Assembly: GCA_958424475.1 (NCBI GenBank)
Contig: CATZTY010000067.1
Coordinates: 1-6,137 of the forward strand
Reading direction: 5' to 3'
Length of the DNA stretch: 6,137 bases
DNA from: an uncultured Collinsella sp.
GTDB taxonomy: Bacteria; Actinomycetota; Coriobacteriia; Coriobacteriales; Coriobacteriaceae
A program made the translations under genes and the position numbers. The notes under the pieces are model-generated. The model worked only from the letters and a program-made list of their open reading frames with translations. It was not told where the DNA came from and made no database searches. Shown piece after piece: positions 1 through 5,961 of the stretch (position 1 is its first letter; each line of letters begins with the position of its first letter).

Positions 1-106
1 CTTTCATGCAGCAGGGGCTCTCAATGTTTTTATGTCCTGCTCATATCGTCTGTGTAGGCTTTGCGGAAATGTGCTCATTTTGGGATACGCCCGGCGGCGT
101 GGTCTG

Positions 107-135
107 TTGACGGCACAGCTAACGGCACGTATCCT
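107..135 (+). promoter_or_regulatory. Predicted promoter of the rpsL-rpsG-fusA-rpsJ operon
   Basis: A -35 box TTGACG (107-112, 5 of 6 to consensus) is followed after exactly 17 nt by a -10 box TATCCT (130-135, 4 of 6). Transcription would begin near 142 and leave a leader of roughly 87 nt before rpsL. This is the best-spaced sigma-70/SigA-like promoter in the window and sits where a strong ribosomal operon needs one. Bases 1-106 show no convincing gene: the only plus-strand open frame across them runs out of frame over rpsL and is a shadow. They are presumably the spacer after an upstream operon, often rpoB-rpoC in other genomes, but that is not visible here. Confidence 0.6.
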
Positions 136-150
136 ATCGAACTGCGTGTT

Positions 151-175
151 TCGTAGGGGGATGCTGACCCCTCGA
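151..175 (+). promoter_or_regulatory. Hairpin in the rpsL leader
   Basis: In the predicted 5' UTR, TCG (151-153) pairs with CGA (173-175). After a one-base bulge, AGGGG (155-159) pairs with CCCCT (168-172), closing an 8-nt loop. No T-run follows, so it is not a terminator. Bases 171-178 can instead pair with 205-208 plus 213-216, which would end the helix directly before the Shine-Dalgarno sequence. The two folds exclude each other. A regulatory role is inference only. Confidence 0.35.
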
Positions 176-216
176 TTCAAGCCGTTGCACTTTACAGAAA
201 GCTGGAATCATTCGAG

Positions 217-222
217 AAGGAG
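217..222 (+). promoter_or_regulatory. Ribosome binding site fixing the TTG start of rpsL
   Basis: AAGGAG lies 6 nt upstream of the TTG at 229. There is no in-frame ATG that would keep the conserved S12 N-terminus, MPTINQL, so this site decides the non-ATG start. Confidence 0.85.
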
Positions 223-228
223 TACGCT

Positions 229-606
229 TTGCCTACTATTAACCAGCTGGTTCGCCAGGGCCGTCGTTCCGTGCCCAAGAAGTCCAAGAACGCTGCTCTG
301 CAGCACAACTCCCAGAAGCGCGGCGTGTGCACCCGCGTCTTCACCACGAGCCCCAAGAAGCCGAACTCGGCTCTTCGTAAGGTTGCCCGTGTTCGCCTTG
401 TCAACGGCATCGAAGTTACTGCTTACATCCCGGGTGAGGGCCACAACCTGCAGGAGCACTCCATCGTGCTCGTCCGCGGCGGTCGTGTCCGTGACCTCCC
501 TGGTGTCCGTTATCACGTCATCCGTGGCGCCTACGACGCTGCTCCGGTCCAGAACCGTATGCAGGCCCGTTCCAAGTACGGTGCTAAGCGCCCCAAGGCC
601 AAATAA
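229..606 (+). CDS. rpsL: 30S ribosomal protein S12
   Basis: S12 sits at the decoding centre of the 30S subunit, helps check codon-anticodon pairing, and is the classical target region for streptomycin resistance. The 125-residue product is full length and begins at a TTG codon with AAGGAG 6 nt upstream. It carries the S12 signature: QKRGVCTRV (29-37), the PNSALRK loop with Lys43 (42-51), GEGHNLQEH (69-77) and [13 protein letters not shown] (83-96). Asp89, the residue methylthiolated by RimO in other bacteria, is present. The insertion near residue 25 seen in Bacillus S12 is absent, as in actinobacteria and proteobacteria. The residue before Asp89 is arginine (codon CGT at 490-492) where most S12 proteins have lysine; see findings. 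It is the first gene of the str-type operon, 73 nt upstream of rpsG. Identity is certain. Confidence 0.99.
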   Translation: MPTINQLVRQGRRSVPKKSKNAALQHNSQKRGVCTRVFTTSPKKPNSALRKVARVRLVNGIEVTAYIPGEGHNLQEHSIVLVRGGRVRDLPGVRYHVIRGAYDAAPVQNRMQARSKYGAKRPKAK

Positions 607-630
607 GCCAGATAACGTTTTGATACTTTC

Positions 631-658
631 GCCGTGTGCCGCCTAAGCGCCGCACGGT
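631..658 (+). promoter_or_regulatory. Strong hairpin between rpsL and rpsG
   Basis: Bases 632-642 pair with 647-657 around a CTAA tetraloop (643-646). The stem has one T.G wobble (637/652) and one C-C mismatch (639/650); a further G.T wobble (631/658) is possible. It lies 25 nt after the rpsL stop and 8 nt before the rpsG Shine-Dalgarno AAGGAG (667-672). There is no T-run, so it is not a terminator. In Escherichia coli S7 binds the rpsL-rpsG spacer to repress its own translation, so a similar role here is a reasonable inference, not shown. Confidence 0.5.
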
Positions 659-679
659 AGACACTTAAGGAGATTTCAC

Positions 680-1153
680 ATGCCGCGTCGTGCAGCAGCT
701 AATCGTCGTGAGGTTCAGCCTGACGCCGTTTACAACAACCGCCTGGTGACTCAGCTCATCAACAAGGTCCTTCTTGACGGTAAGAAGGCCACCGCTGAGC
801 GCATCGTTTACACCGCTTTCGAGATCGTTGCCGAGAAGTCCGAGGGTGGCGACGCTCTCGCTACCTTCAAGAAGGCTATGGACAACGTCAAGCCCACGCT
901 CGAGGTTAAGCCCAAGCGTGTCGGTGGCGCTACCTATCAGGTCCCGATGGAGGTCAACTCCCGTCGTTCCACCGCTCTGGGTATCCGCTGGATCGTCAAC
1001 TTCTCCCGCGCTCGCAAGGAGAAGACCATGGCCGAGCGTCTCGCCAACGAGATCCTCGACGCTTCCAACGGCCTGGGCGCTTCCGTCAAGAAGCGTGAGG
1101 ACGTCTTCAAGATGGCCGAGGCCAACCGCGCGTTCTCTCACTATCGTTGGTAA
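680..1153 (+). CDS. rpsG: 30S ribosomal protein S7
   Basis: S7 is a primary 16S rRNA-binding protein. It nucleates assembly of the 30S head and contacts mRNA and tRNA near the E site. The product has 157 residues, the usual size (about 156). It shows the family start MPRR, the helical core from about residue 20 to 75, the signature [16 protein letters not shown] (77-92) that forms the RNA-contacting beta-hairpin, RWIVNFSR (103-110), and the C-terminal [10 protein letters not shown]. The ATG start has AAGGAG (667-672) 7 nt upstream. The gene is second in the operon, followed by fusA after only 19 nt, so the two are probably co-translated. In E. coli S7 is the autoregulator of this operon, and the hairpin just upstream is a candidate site for that. 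Identity is certain. Confidence 0.99.
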   Translation: MPRRAAANRREVQPDAVYNNRLVTQLINKVLLDGKKATAERIVYTAFEIVAEKSEGGDALATFKKAMDNVKPTLEVKPKRVGGATYQVPMEVNSRRSTALGIRWIVNFSRARKEKTMAERLANEILDASNGLGASVKKREDVFKMAEANRAFSHYRW

Positions 1154-1172
1154 GTTAAGGTAAGGAACTAAC

Positions 1173-3272
1173 ATGGCTAAGCCTAAGTACAAGCTTTCCG
1201 ATACCCGTAACATCGGCATCATGGCCCACATCGATGCCGGTAAGACCACCACGACCGAGCGTATTCTTTACTACACCGGTAAGACCCACAAGATCGGTGA
1301 GGTCCATGAGGGCGCTGCCACCATGGACTGGATGGTTCAGGAGCAGGAGCGCGGCGTAACCATTACCTCCGCTGCTACCACGTGCTTCTGGAAGAAGGAC
1401 GGTACCGACTACCGCATCCAGATCATCGACACCCCGGGCCACGTTGACTTCACCGCCGAGGTCGAGCGCTGCCTGCGCGTCCTCGATGGTGCTGTCGCCG
1501 TCTTCGACGCCGTTGCCGGCGTTCAGCCCCAGTCTGAGACCGTTTGGCGTCAGGCTTCCACCTTCAACGTCCCCCGCATCGCCTTCATCAATAAGTATGA
1601 CCGCGTGGGCGCTGACTTCTTCAACGCTATCGAGACCATGAAGGATCGTCTCGACGCTAACGCCGTGGCCGCTCAGGTCCCGATGGGCGCCGAGGACAAC
1701 TTCTGGGGCGTCATCGACCTGGTCACCATGACTGCATGGGACTTCAAGGCCGACGAGAAGGGTATGACCTACCCCGAGCCGATGGACGAGATCCCGGCTG
1801 AGTTTGCCGACATCGCTGCCACCAAGCGCGAGGAGCTCCTCGACGCTGCTGCCAGCTTTGACGACGAGCTCATGGAGAAGATCCTCATGGAGGAGGACTT
1901 CACCGTCGAGGAGCTCAAGGCTGCTCTGCGTAAGGGCGTTCTGGCCAACGAGCTCAACCTCGTCTTCGTGGGCTCCGCCTACAAGAACAAGGGCGTTCAG
2001 GAGCTGCTCGACGCTGTCGTCGACTACCTGCCCAGCCCGCTCGACGTCGAGGCCGTCACCGGTACCGATCCGGACACCGGCGAGGAGATCCAGCGTCATC
2101 CTTCCTTCGACGAGCCCTTCTCCGGCCTGGTCTTCAAGATCATGACCGACCCGTTCGTCGGTAAGCTCACCTATGTCCGCGTTTACTCCGGCCGCGCTGA
2201 GTCCGGCTCCTACGTGGTCAACGCTTCCAACGGTCAGCGCGAGCGCCTCGGCCGCATCCTCGAGATGAACGCCGCCGAGCGTATCGACCGTGACGACGCT
2301 GCCGCCGGCGACATCGTCGCTTGCGTCGGCTTCAAGAACTCCACCACCGGTGACACCCTGTGCGCCGAGGGCAAGGAGATTGTCCTCGAGAAGATCGAGT
2401 TCGCCAAGCCCGTTATCGACGTTGCCATCGAGCCCAAGACCAAGGCCGAGCAGGACAAGATGTCCCTGGCTCTGACCAAGCTCGCCGAGGAGGACCCGAC
2501 CTTCCAGGTGTCCACCAACCACGAGACCGGCCAGACCATCATCGCCGGCATGGGCGAGCTGCACCTCGAGATCATCGTCGACCGTCTGCTCCGCGAGTTC
2601 AAGGTTGACGCTAACGTTGGTAAGCCCCAGGTTGCCTACCGCGAGACCGCTGGTCACGACGTCGAGAAGGCTGAGGGCAAGTTCGTCCGTCAGTCCGGCG
2701 GTCGCGGTCAGTACGGCCACGCCGTCATCAAGCTCGAGAAGATGGAGGAGGGCTTCGGCTACGAGTTCGTCAACGCTATCGTCGGCGGCGTCGTGCCCAA
2801 GGAGTACATCCCGTCCATCGATAAGGGCATCCAGGAGGCCCTGAACACCGGTGTTATCGCCGGCTTCCCGGTCCTCGACGTTAAGGTCACCCTGTTCGAC
2901 GGTTCTTACCACGAGGTCGACTCCTCCGAGGCCGCCTTCAAGATCGCCGGTTCCATGGCTATCAAGGACGCCCTCAAGAAGTCCGATCCGCAGCTGCTCG
3001 AGCCGATCATGGCTGTCGAGGTCGAGACCCCCGAGCAGTACATGGGCGACGTTATGGGCAACCTCTCCGGTCGCCGCGGCAAGATCGAGGGCATGGAGGA
3101 TCGCAAGAACAGCAAGCTCATCCGTGCCAAGGTGCCGCTGGGCGAGATGTTCGGTTACGCTACCGACCTTCGCTCCCAGACCCAGGGCCGTGCATCCTAC
3201 ACGATGCAGTTCGACTCTTATGAGCCTGCGCCCAAGTCCATCGTGGACGAGGTCATGAGCAAGAACGCCTAA
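1173..3272 (+). CDS. fusA: Translation elongation factor G (EF-G)
   Basis: EF-G is the GTPase that drives tRNA-mRNA translocation on the ribosome and, with the recycling factor, splits post-termination ribosomes. The 699-residue product is full length. GTPase motifs: G1 AHIDAGKT (18-25), switch I RGVTIT (60-65), G3 DTPGH (86-90) with the catalytic His90, G4 NKYD (140-143), G5 SAYKN (268-272). Domain II spans about 290-400, domain III about 405-480 with GMGELHLEI (459-467), domain IV about 483-605 with [13 protein letters not shown], and domain V about 608-680 ending [10 protein letters not shown]4 is NKYD, where NKMD is commoner. The ATG start has AAGGA (1162-1166) 6 nt upstream. Codon use is very biased (GAG, AAG, CTC, GTC), as expected for a highly expressed gene; TTA, CTA and TCA codons are missing, which leaves a long open frame on the opposite strand. 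Domains match canonical EF-G, not a tetracycline-resistance or LepA paralogue. Confidence 0.99.
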   Translation: MAKPKYKLSDTRNIGIMAHIDAGKTTTTERILYYTGKTHKIGEVHEGAATMDWMVQEQERGVTITSAATTCFWKKDGTDYRIQIIDTPGHVDFTAEVERCLRVLDGAVAVFDAVAGVQPQSETVWRQASTFNVPRIAFINKYDRVGADFFNAIETMKDRLDANAVAAQVPMGAEDNFWGVIDLVTMTAWDFKADEKGMTYPEPMDEIPAEFADIAATKREELLDAAASFDDELMEKILMEEDFTVEELKAALRKGVLANELNLVFVGSAYKNKGVQELLDAVVDYLPSPLDVEAVTGTDPDTGEEIQRHPSFDEPFSGLVFKIMTDPFVGKLTYVRVYSGRAESGSYVVNASNGQRERLGRILEMNAAERIDRDDAAAGDIVACVGFKNSTTGDTLCAEGKEIVLEKIEFAKPVIDVAIEPKTKAEQDKMSLALTKLAEEDPTFQVSTNHETGQTIIAGMGELHLEIIVDRLLREFKVDANVGKPQVAYRETAGHDVEKAEGKFVRQSGGRGQYGHAVIKLEKMEEGFGYEFVNAIVGGVVPKEYIPSIDKGIQEALNTGVIAGFPVLDVKVTLFDGSYHEVDSSEAAFKIAGSMAIKDALKKSDPQLLEPIMAVEVETPEQYMGDVMGNLSGRRGKIEGMEDRKNSKLIRAKVPLGEMFGYATDLRSQTQGRASYTMQFDSYEPAPKSIVDEVMSKNA

Positions 3273-3297
3273 GTTCGAGCTCCCTGTTACGTAATCC

Positions 3298-3316
3298 TGC
3301 GAGAAAACTTCTCGCA
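3298..3316 (+). promoter_or_regulatory. Perfect hairpin between fusA and rpsJ
   Basis: TGCGAGAA (3298-3305) and TTCTCGCA (3309-3316) form an 8-bp perfect stem with a 3-nt loop, or 7 bp with a 5-nt loop. It lies 25 nt after the fusA stop and 6 nt before the rpsJ Shine-Dalgarno GGAGG (3323-3327). Only CTCTTT follows, so it is at most a weak terminator. It may be an attenuator, an RNA-processing site, or a structure that tunes rpsJ translation. These are inferences. Confidence 0.45.
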
Positions 3317-3322
3317 CTCTTT

Positions 3323-3327
3323 GGAGG
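3323..3327 (+). promoter_or_regulatory. Ribosome binding site fixing the TTG start of rpsJ
   Basis: GGAGG is placed 6 nt before the TTG at 3334. That start restores the conserved S10 N-terminus [11 protein letters not shown]; no ATG is available that would do so. Confidence 0.85.
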
Positions 3328-3333
3328 TTTAAG

Positions 3334-3642
3334 TTGGCTACCCAGAAGATCCGCATTCGCCTCAAGGGCTATGATCACGAGGTCGTCGATCAGTCCGCGA
3401 AGCTCATCGTCGAGACCGCTCAGAAGACCGGCGCTCGCGTTTCCGGTCCTGTCCCCCTGCCCACCGAGCGCAACCTGTACACGGTTATCCGCTCGCCGCA
3501 CGTGAACAAGGACTCCCGTGAGCAGTTCGAGATGCGCACCCACAAGCGCCTCATCGACATCCTCGACCCCACCTCGGGCACAGTTGATTCGCTCATGCGT
3601 CTCGACCTCCCCGCTGGCGTCGACATCGACATCAAGCTCTAA
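3334..3642 (+). CDS. rpsJ: 30S ribosomal protein S10 (NusE)
   Basis: S10 is part of the 30S head. As NusE it also joins the NusB-NusG antitermination machinery, linking transcription to translation. The 102-residue product is full length and matches the family throughout: [11 protein letters not shown] near the start, [11 protein letters not shown] (34-44), the ribosome-embedded loop [18 protein letters not shown] (49-66), RTHKRLIDI (68-76) and the C-terminal [11 protein letters not shown]. It starts at TTG with GGAGG 6 nt upstream. It is separated from fusA by 61 nt that contain a hairpin, and ends 25 nt before a strong intrinsic terminator. In most bacteria rpsJ is the first gene of the long S10 operon and is followed by rplC; here it is the last gene of the str-type unit and nothing ribosomal follows. 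Identity is certain; the arrangement is unusual. Confidence 0.99.
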   Translation: MATQKIRIRLKGYDHEVVDQSAKLIVETAQKTGARVSGPVPLPTERNLYTVIRSPHVNKDSREQFEMRTHKRLIDILDPTSGTVDSLMRLDLPAGVDIDIKL

Positions 3643-3667
3643 GCGATATCGCTCATAGCTTAAAGTG

Positions 3668-3699
3668 CCCCGCTGCCATTTTGGTAGCGGGGATCTTTT
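3668..3699 (+). terminator. Intrinsic terminator after rpsJ
   Basis: A 10-bp stem pairs CCCCGCTGCC (3668-3677) with GGTAGCGGGG (3683-3692) across an ATTTT loop, with one G.T wobble. It is followed by ATCTTTTGTTTTG. This is a textbook rho-independent terminator for the operon. On the - strand the wobble becomes a C-A mismatch and the following tract is only CACTTTAA, so it would stop birA transcripts poorly. A separate 10-bp perfect palindrome, GCGATATCGC (3643-3652), directly follows the rpsJ stop codon; no function is evident. Confidence 0.9.
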
Positions 3700-3757
3700 G
3701 TTTTGAATGGTGGTTTGGGCTGCCGGGTAATGCTGCCGAGTAGGTGGCTGCGGCGTC

Positions 3758-4534
3758 CTATTCGTTCAAGGGGCGCAGCGATGCCTCCTCAAAATGGAAG
3801 GATCGCACGCCGCCCTCCGTTTCGATACACGCACGACCAAAGGCATCGACGGTTTTAAAGATGCCGCGTGCCAGCTCGTCACCGGCAGGGGAGCGGGCGA
3901 TAACGTGCTCCCCAATCCAATGGAGGTGAGCGACATATTCGCCGTGGACGGGCGCGAGCGGCCCGGCGTTTTCTTCCATGGCATTGAGGCGCTCTGCCCA
4001 CGCGTCCACAGCGTTTACGACGGTGTGATGGATCTCCTTGAGTAGCACATCGACGGCGGGAACGTTCTCGTTGAGATCCGAGAGACCGATTGCCAGCAGC
4101 CCGCCATCGGGAACCTCCGAGGGCACATAGTTCACATTGACGCCAATGCCGCAGACGGCGAAAGGTTTGCCTTCGTTATCGCGTGCGGCCTCGACCAGAA
4201 TGCCGCCGAGCTTGCGTCCTCGCGCGACCAGGTCATTGGGCCACTTGAGGGCTATTTCGCTTGCAAGGCCCTGCTTTTCGAGCGCTTCGAGCACTGCAAG
4301 GCCGCTGACGGCGGCAAGACCAGAGTACTTTTCAGGATTAACGCATGGACGCAGAACAATCGAAAGCAATAGGTTGCCGGCGGTTGAATCCCACTTGTGG
4401 CCGCGCCGGCCGCGTCCTGCTGTCTGAGCCCGGGCGGCAAGTCCTATGCCGTGCGGCGCTCCCTGTTTTCCTGCTTCGAGCAGGTCATCGTTGGTCGATC
4501 CGGTTACGTCGACCACCGTTAAACGAGAATCCAT
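3758..4534 (-). CDS. birA: Biotin-protein ligase, monofunctional (no DNA-binding domain)
   Basis: This enzyme activates biotin with ATP to biotinyl-AMP and transfers it to a lysine of biotin carrier proteins, mainly the AccB/BCCP part of acyl-CoA carboxylases. The 258-residue product holds the LplA/BirA catalytic fold: STND near residue 13, the biotinyl-AMP loop GRGRRG (40-45), KWPND (97-101) with the catalytic Lys97, GGILVE (110-115), GIGVNVN (129-135), and a small C-terminal domain from about 205. It begins directly with the catalytic domain, so the winged-helix repressor domain of E. coli BirA is absent. The ATG at 4534-4532 has AGGAGGT (4551-4545) 10 nt upstream. It points away from fabH across a shared 176-nt region and converges on rpsJ. 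The position suggests co-regulation with fatty-acid synthesis, because malonyl-CoA production needs biotinylated AccB. Function is confident; the exact target protein is inferred. Confidence 0.95.
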   Translation of the reverse strand: MDSRLTVVDVTGSTNDDLLEAGKQGAPHGIGLAARAQTAGRGRRGHKWDSTAGNLLLSIVLRPCVNPEKYSGLAAVSGLAVLEALEKQGLASEIALKWPNDLVARGRKLGGILVEAARDNEGKPFAVCGIGVNVNYVPSEVPDGGLLAIGLSDLNENVPAVDVLLKEIHHTVVNAVDAWAERLNAMEENAGPLAPVHGEYVAHLHWIGEHVIARSPAGDELARGIFKTVDAFGRACIETEGGVRSFHFEEASLRPLNE

Positions 4535-4613
4535 AACAGCTGCTACCTCCTAAGGTAATAAGGCAATCGCGTAATGGTGTCGAGAGATAGACACAATGTG
4601 AAGCCTTTGTCGC

Positions 4614-4642
4614 ATTTGAACAATTTAATGTTAACACGTCAA
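4614..4642 (-). promoter_or_regulatory. Candidate birA promoter
   Basis: Read on the - strand, TTGACG (4642-4637, 5 of 6 to the -35 consensus) and TCAAAT (4619-4614, 4 of 6 to -10) are separated by 17 nt. Transcription would start near 4607, giving a leader of about 72 nt before birA. The -35 box lies inside the first copy of the 19-bp repeat, so a protein bound there would block it. For fabH on the + strand I found only weak boxes: TTTAAT (4624-4629), or TTGTCG (4607-4612) with GTTAAC (4630-4635) after 17 nt. Confidence 0.4.
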
Positions 4643-4646
4643 CAAC
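4628..4646 (+). repeat. 19-bp direct repeat, copy 1 (candidate operator)
   Basis: ATGTTAACACGTCAACAAC matches copy 2 (4676-4694) at 18 of 19 bases. Inside it, 4630-4643 is an imperfect dyad of the form GTTnACnnGTnAAC, typical in size for a dimeric helix-turn-helix repressor site. It overlaps both the candidate birA -35 box and the weak fabH -10 candidates. It does not look like the FapR or the FabT consensus as I remember them. The repeat is seen directly; the operator role is inferred. Confidence 0.6.
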
Positions 4647-4675
4647 GATTGAAATGCGTTATCCTCTCTTGGTCG

Positions 4676-4694
4676 ATGTAAACACGTCAACAAC
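4676..4694 (+). repeat. 19-bp direct repeat, copy 2 (candidate operator)
   Basis: ATGTAAACACGTCAACAAC is the second copy, offset by 48 bp from the first. It differs only by A for T at the fifth base, which breaks one pair of the internal dyad. It ends 2 nt before the fabH Shine-Dalgarno, so a bound protein here would sit as a downstream roadblock or as part of a looped pair with copy 1. Confidence 0.6.
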
Positions 4695-4696
4695 TC

Positions 4697-4704
4697 AAAG
4701 GAGG
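4697..4704 (+). promoter_or_regulatory. Ribosome binding site fixing the fabH start
   Basis: AAAGGAGG lies 6 nt before the ATG at 4711. This favours 4711 over the in-frame ATG at 4654, which lies between the two repeats, has no ribosome binding site, and would add 19 residues foreign to the family. Confidence 0.9.
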
Positions 4705-4710
4705 TTAGTG

Positions 4711-5670
4711 ATGGGTTTCACGATTCTTGGAACAGGCTCGGCGCTTCCTAAGCGCAGTGTTTCCAATGACGAGCTGTCCGAGTTTCTCGATACCTCGGAT
4801 GAGTGGATTTTTACGCGTACAGGTATCAAGAGCCGCCACGTCTGCACCACCGAGTCGCTCGACGACCTTGCCGTAGCAGCGAGCGAGCGGGCGCTCCAGG
4901 TGTCCGGAATCGACGCGAGCCAGCTGGATCTGATCGTTTGCTCGACGACAACGGGTGATCATCTCGTTCCCGCCGAGGCATGTGCCGTTGCCGAGCGTCT
5001 GGGTTCAACGTGTCCCGCCTTTGATGTTTCGGCCGCCTGCGCTGGCTTTGTTTTTGCGCTCGATGTCGCCGAGGGCTATATCGCCCGAGGACGAGCCAAG
5101 CATGTGCTTGTCGTTGCCGCCGAGCAGATGACGCGCGCGCTCGACTGGACCGACCGCGCCACGTGCGTGCTCTTTGGCGATGGGGCAGGCGCCGCAGTGA
5201 TTGAAGCTGGGGGAGACAGCCCCCTTGCCGTTGAGCTTTCGACGGCGCCCGACGTCGAGACGTTGCGCGTTCCCGGTCTGATCGGCACCTCGCCGTTTAA
5301 GGACTCCGCAGATAGCGCGAGCGTGCTGTCCATGAATGGCCGCCGCGTGTTCAAGTTCGGCGTCAACGCCATCTGCGACACGGTCCATAAGCTTGCGAGC
5401 GATGCGGGCATTTCGGTCGAAGACATCGATCATTTTGTATTTCATCAGGCTAACGAACGAATCTTGAGTCAGGCGGTCAAGCGCCTCGGTGTGCCAGACG
5501 AGCGCGTGGTTCGAACGCTGCGCGAGACCGGCAACATTTCGAGCGCCTGCATTCCCTTTGCGCTTGACCGGCTGGCACGTACCGACGCACTGAATGAGGA
5601 CGACACCATCGCCCTTGTTGGATTTGGCGCGGGCCTGGATATAGGTGGCTATCTGCTTCGTTGGAAGTAG
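4711..5670 (+). CDS. fabH: Beta-ketoacyl-ACP synthase III (KAS III)
   Basis: FabH starts fatty-acid synthesis by condensing an acyl-CoA primer with malonyl-ACP. The 319-residue product, counted from the ATG at 4711, is the usual length. It shows the family motifs TSDEWIFTRTGI (28-39), AACAGF with catalytic Cys110 (108-113), GDGAGAAV (156-163), MNGRRVFKF (208-216), FHQAN with catalytic His245 (244-248), GNISSACIP with catalytic Asn275 (274-282) and GFGAGLDIG (304-312). The Cys-His-Asn triad is therefore complete. The more usual GNTSAASIP and GFGGGL are slightly changed. Whether the primer is acetyl-CoA or branched cannot be read from these motifs. It is the first gene of the fab operon, followed after 52 nt by acpP. 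Codon use is less biased than in the ribosomal genes. Paired direct repeats upstream suggest specific regulation. Confidence 0.97.
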   Translation: MGFTILGTGSALPKRSVSNDELSEFLDTSDEWIFTRTGIKSRHVCTTESLDDLAVAASERALQVSGIDASQLDLIVCSTTTGDHLVPAEACAVAERLGSTCPAFDVSAACAGFVFALDVAEGYIARGRAKHVLVVAAEQMTRALDWTDRATCVLFGDGAGAAVIEAGGDSPLAVELSTAPDVETLRVPGLIGTSPFKDSADSASVLSMNGRRVFKFGVNAICDTVHKLASDAGISVEDIDHFVFHQANERILSQAVKRLGVPDERVVRTLRETGNISSACIPFALDRLARTDALNEDDTIALVGFGAGLDIGGYLLRWK

Positions 5671-5722
5671 TCGCACATAGGAAATAAAAACGCCCCTAGG
5701 GCACAAACAAAGGAGAACTACC

Positions 5723-5959
5723 ATGGCAGATCAGAAGACCTTCGAGCGCGTTTGCGACGTTATCCGCGAGACCGCTGGCCTTGACGACGTCGAGATGAAG
5801 CCCGAGTCCACGCTCGAGGAGATTGGCCTCGACAGCCTGGGCACCGTCGAGATCCTTGTCGCCGTCGAGGACGAGTTTGGCATCCAGCTCGATACCGAGG
5901 AGAACCCCAAGACGGTCGGCGAGTTCGCCGATACGGTCGAGGCGGCATTGGAGAAGTAG
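5723..5959 (+). CDS. acpP: Acyl carrier protein
   Basis: ACP carries the growing acyl chain as a thioester on 4'-phosphopantetheine between the enzymes of fatty-acid synthesis. The 78-residue, strongly acidic product has the expected size and the modification motif GLDSLGTVEI (35-44). Ser38 is the attachment site for the prosthetic group. Helix II continues as VEDEFGIQL (48-56), and the C-terminus TVGEFADTVEAALEK matches helix IV. The ATG has AAAGGAG (5709-5715) 7 nt upstream. The 52-nt gap after fabH contains an A-rich stretch and a short GCCC/GGGC hairpin (5692-5702). fabK starts 2 nt after the stop, so the two are translationally coupled. Its place inside a fab operon marks it as the fatty-acid ACP and not a secondary-metabolism carrier. 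Confidence 0.96.
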   Translation: MADQKTFERVCDVIRETAGLDDVEMKPESTLEEIGLDSLGTVEILVAVEDEFGIQLDTEENPKTVGEFADTVEAALEK

Positions 5960-5961
5960 AG

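Noticed and set aside
10..41. AGCAGG/CCTGCT pairing near the left edge
   Set aside because: Six pairs across a 20-nt loop with no T-run after it; not convincing as a terminator of an upstream gene.
32..646. 204-codon + strand open frame across the leader and rpsL
   Set aside because: It overlaps rpsL in another frame, is Ser/Arg/Thr-rich, has no ribosome binding site, and crosses the promoter.
1155..3365. A 736-codon open frame on the - strand covering all of fusA
   Set aside because: It is in codon register with fusA, so its stop codons would need TTA, CTA or TCA codons in fusA. The strong codon bias avoids these. The predicted protein is a low-complexity Leu/Val/Gly/Asp-rich string with no recognisable domain.
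4590..4611. CACAATGTG palindrome and GACA...TGTC pairing in the birA leader
   Set aside because: Short and imperfect, expected by chance in this AT-richer spacer; the 19-bp repeats nearby are much stronger.
4654..4710. Upstream in-frame ATG for fabH at 4654
   Set aside because: It adds 19 residues not typical of FabH, lacks a Shine-Dalgarno, and lies between the two repeats; ATG 4711 has AAAGGAGG 6 nt upstream.
5618..5645. Possible internal promoter for acpP (TTGGAT, 16 nt, TATAGG) at the end of fabH
   Set aside because: The bases encode the conserved GFGAGLDIGG end of FabH, and the -35 box matches only 3 of 6, so chance is the better explanation.
5692..5702. Small GCCC-CTA-GGGC hairpin between fabH and acpP
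   Set aside because: Only 4 bp with no T-run; too short to call a terminator or a regulatory element.
5005..5724. 239-codon - strand open frame opposite fabH
   Set aside because: It is antisense to a clear fabH, has no family features, and no good start context.
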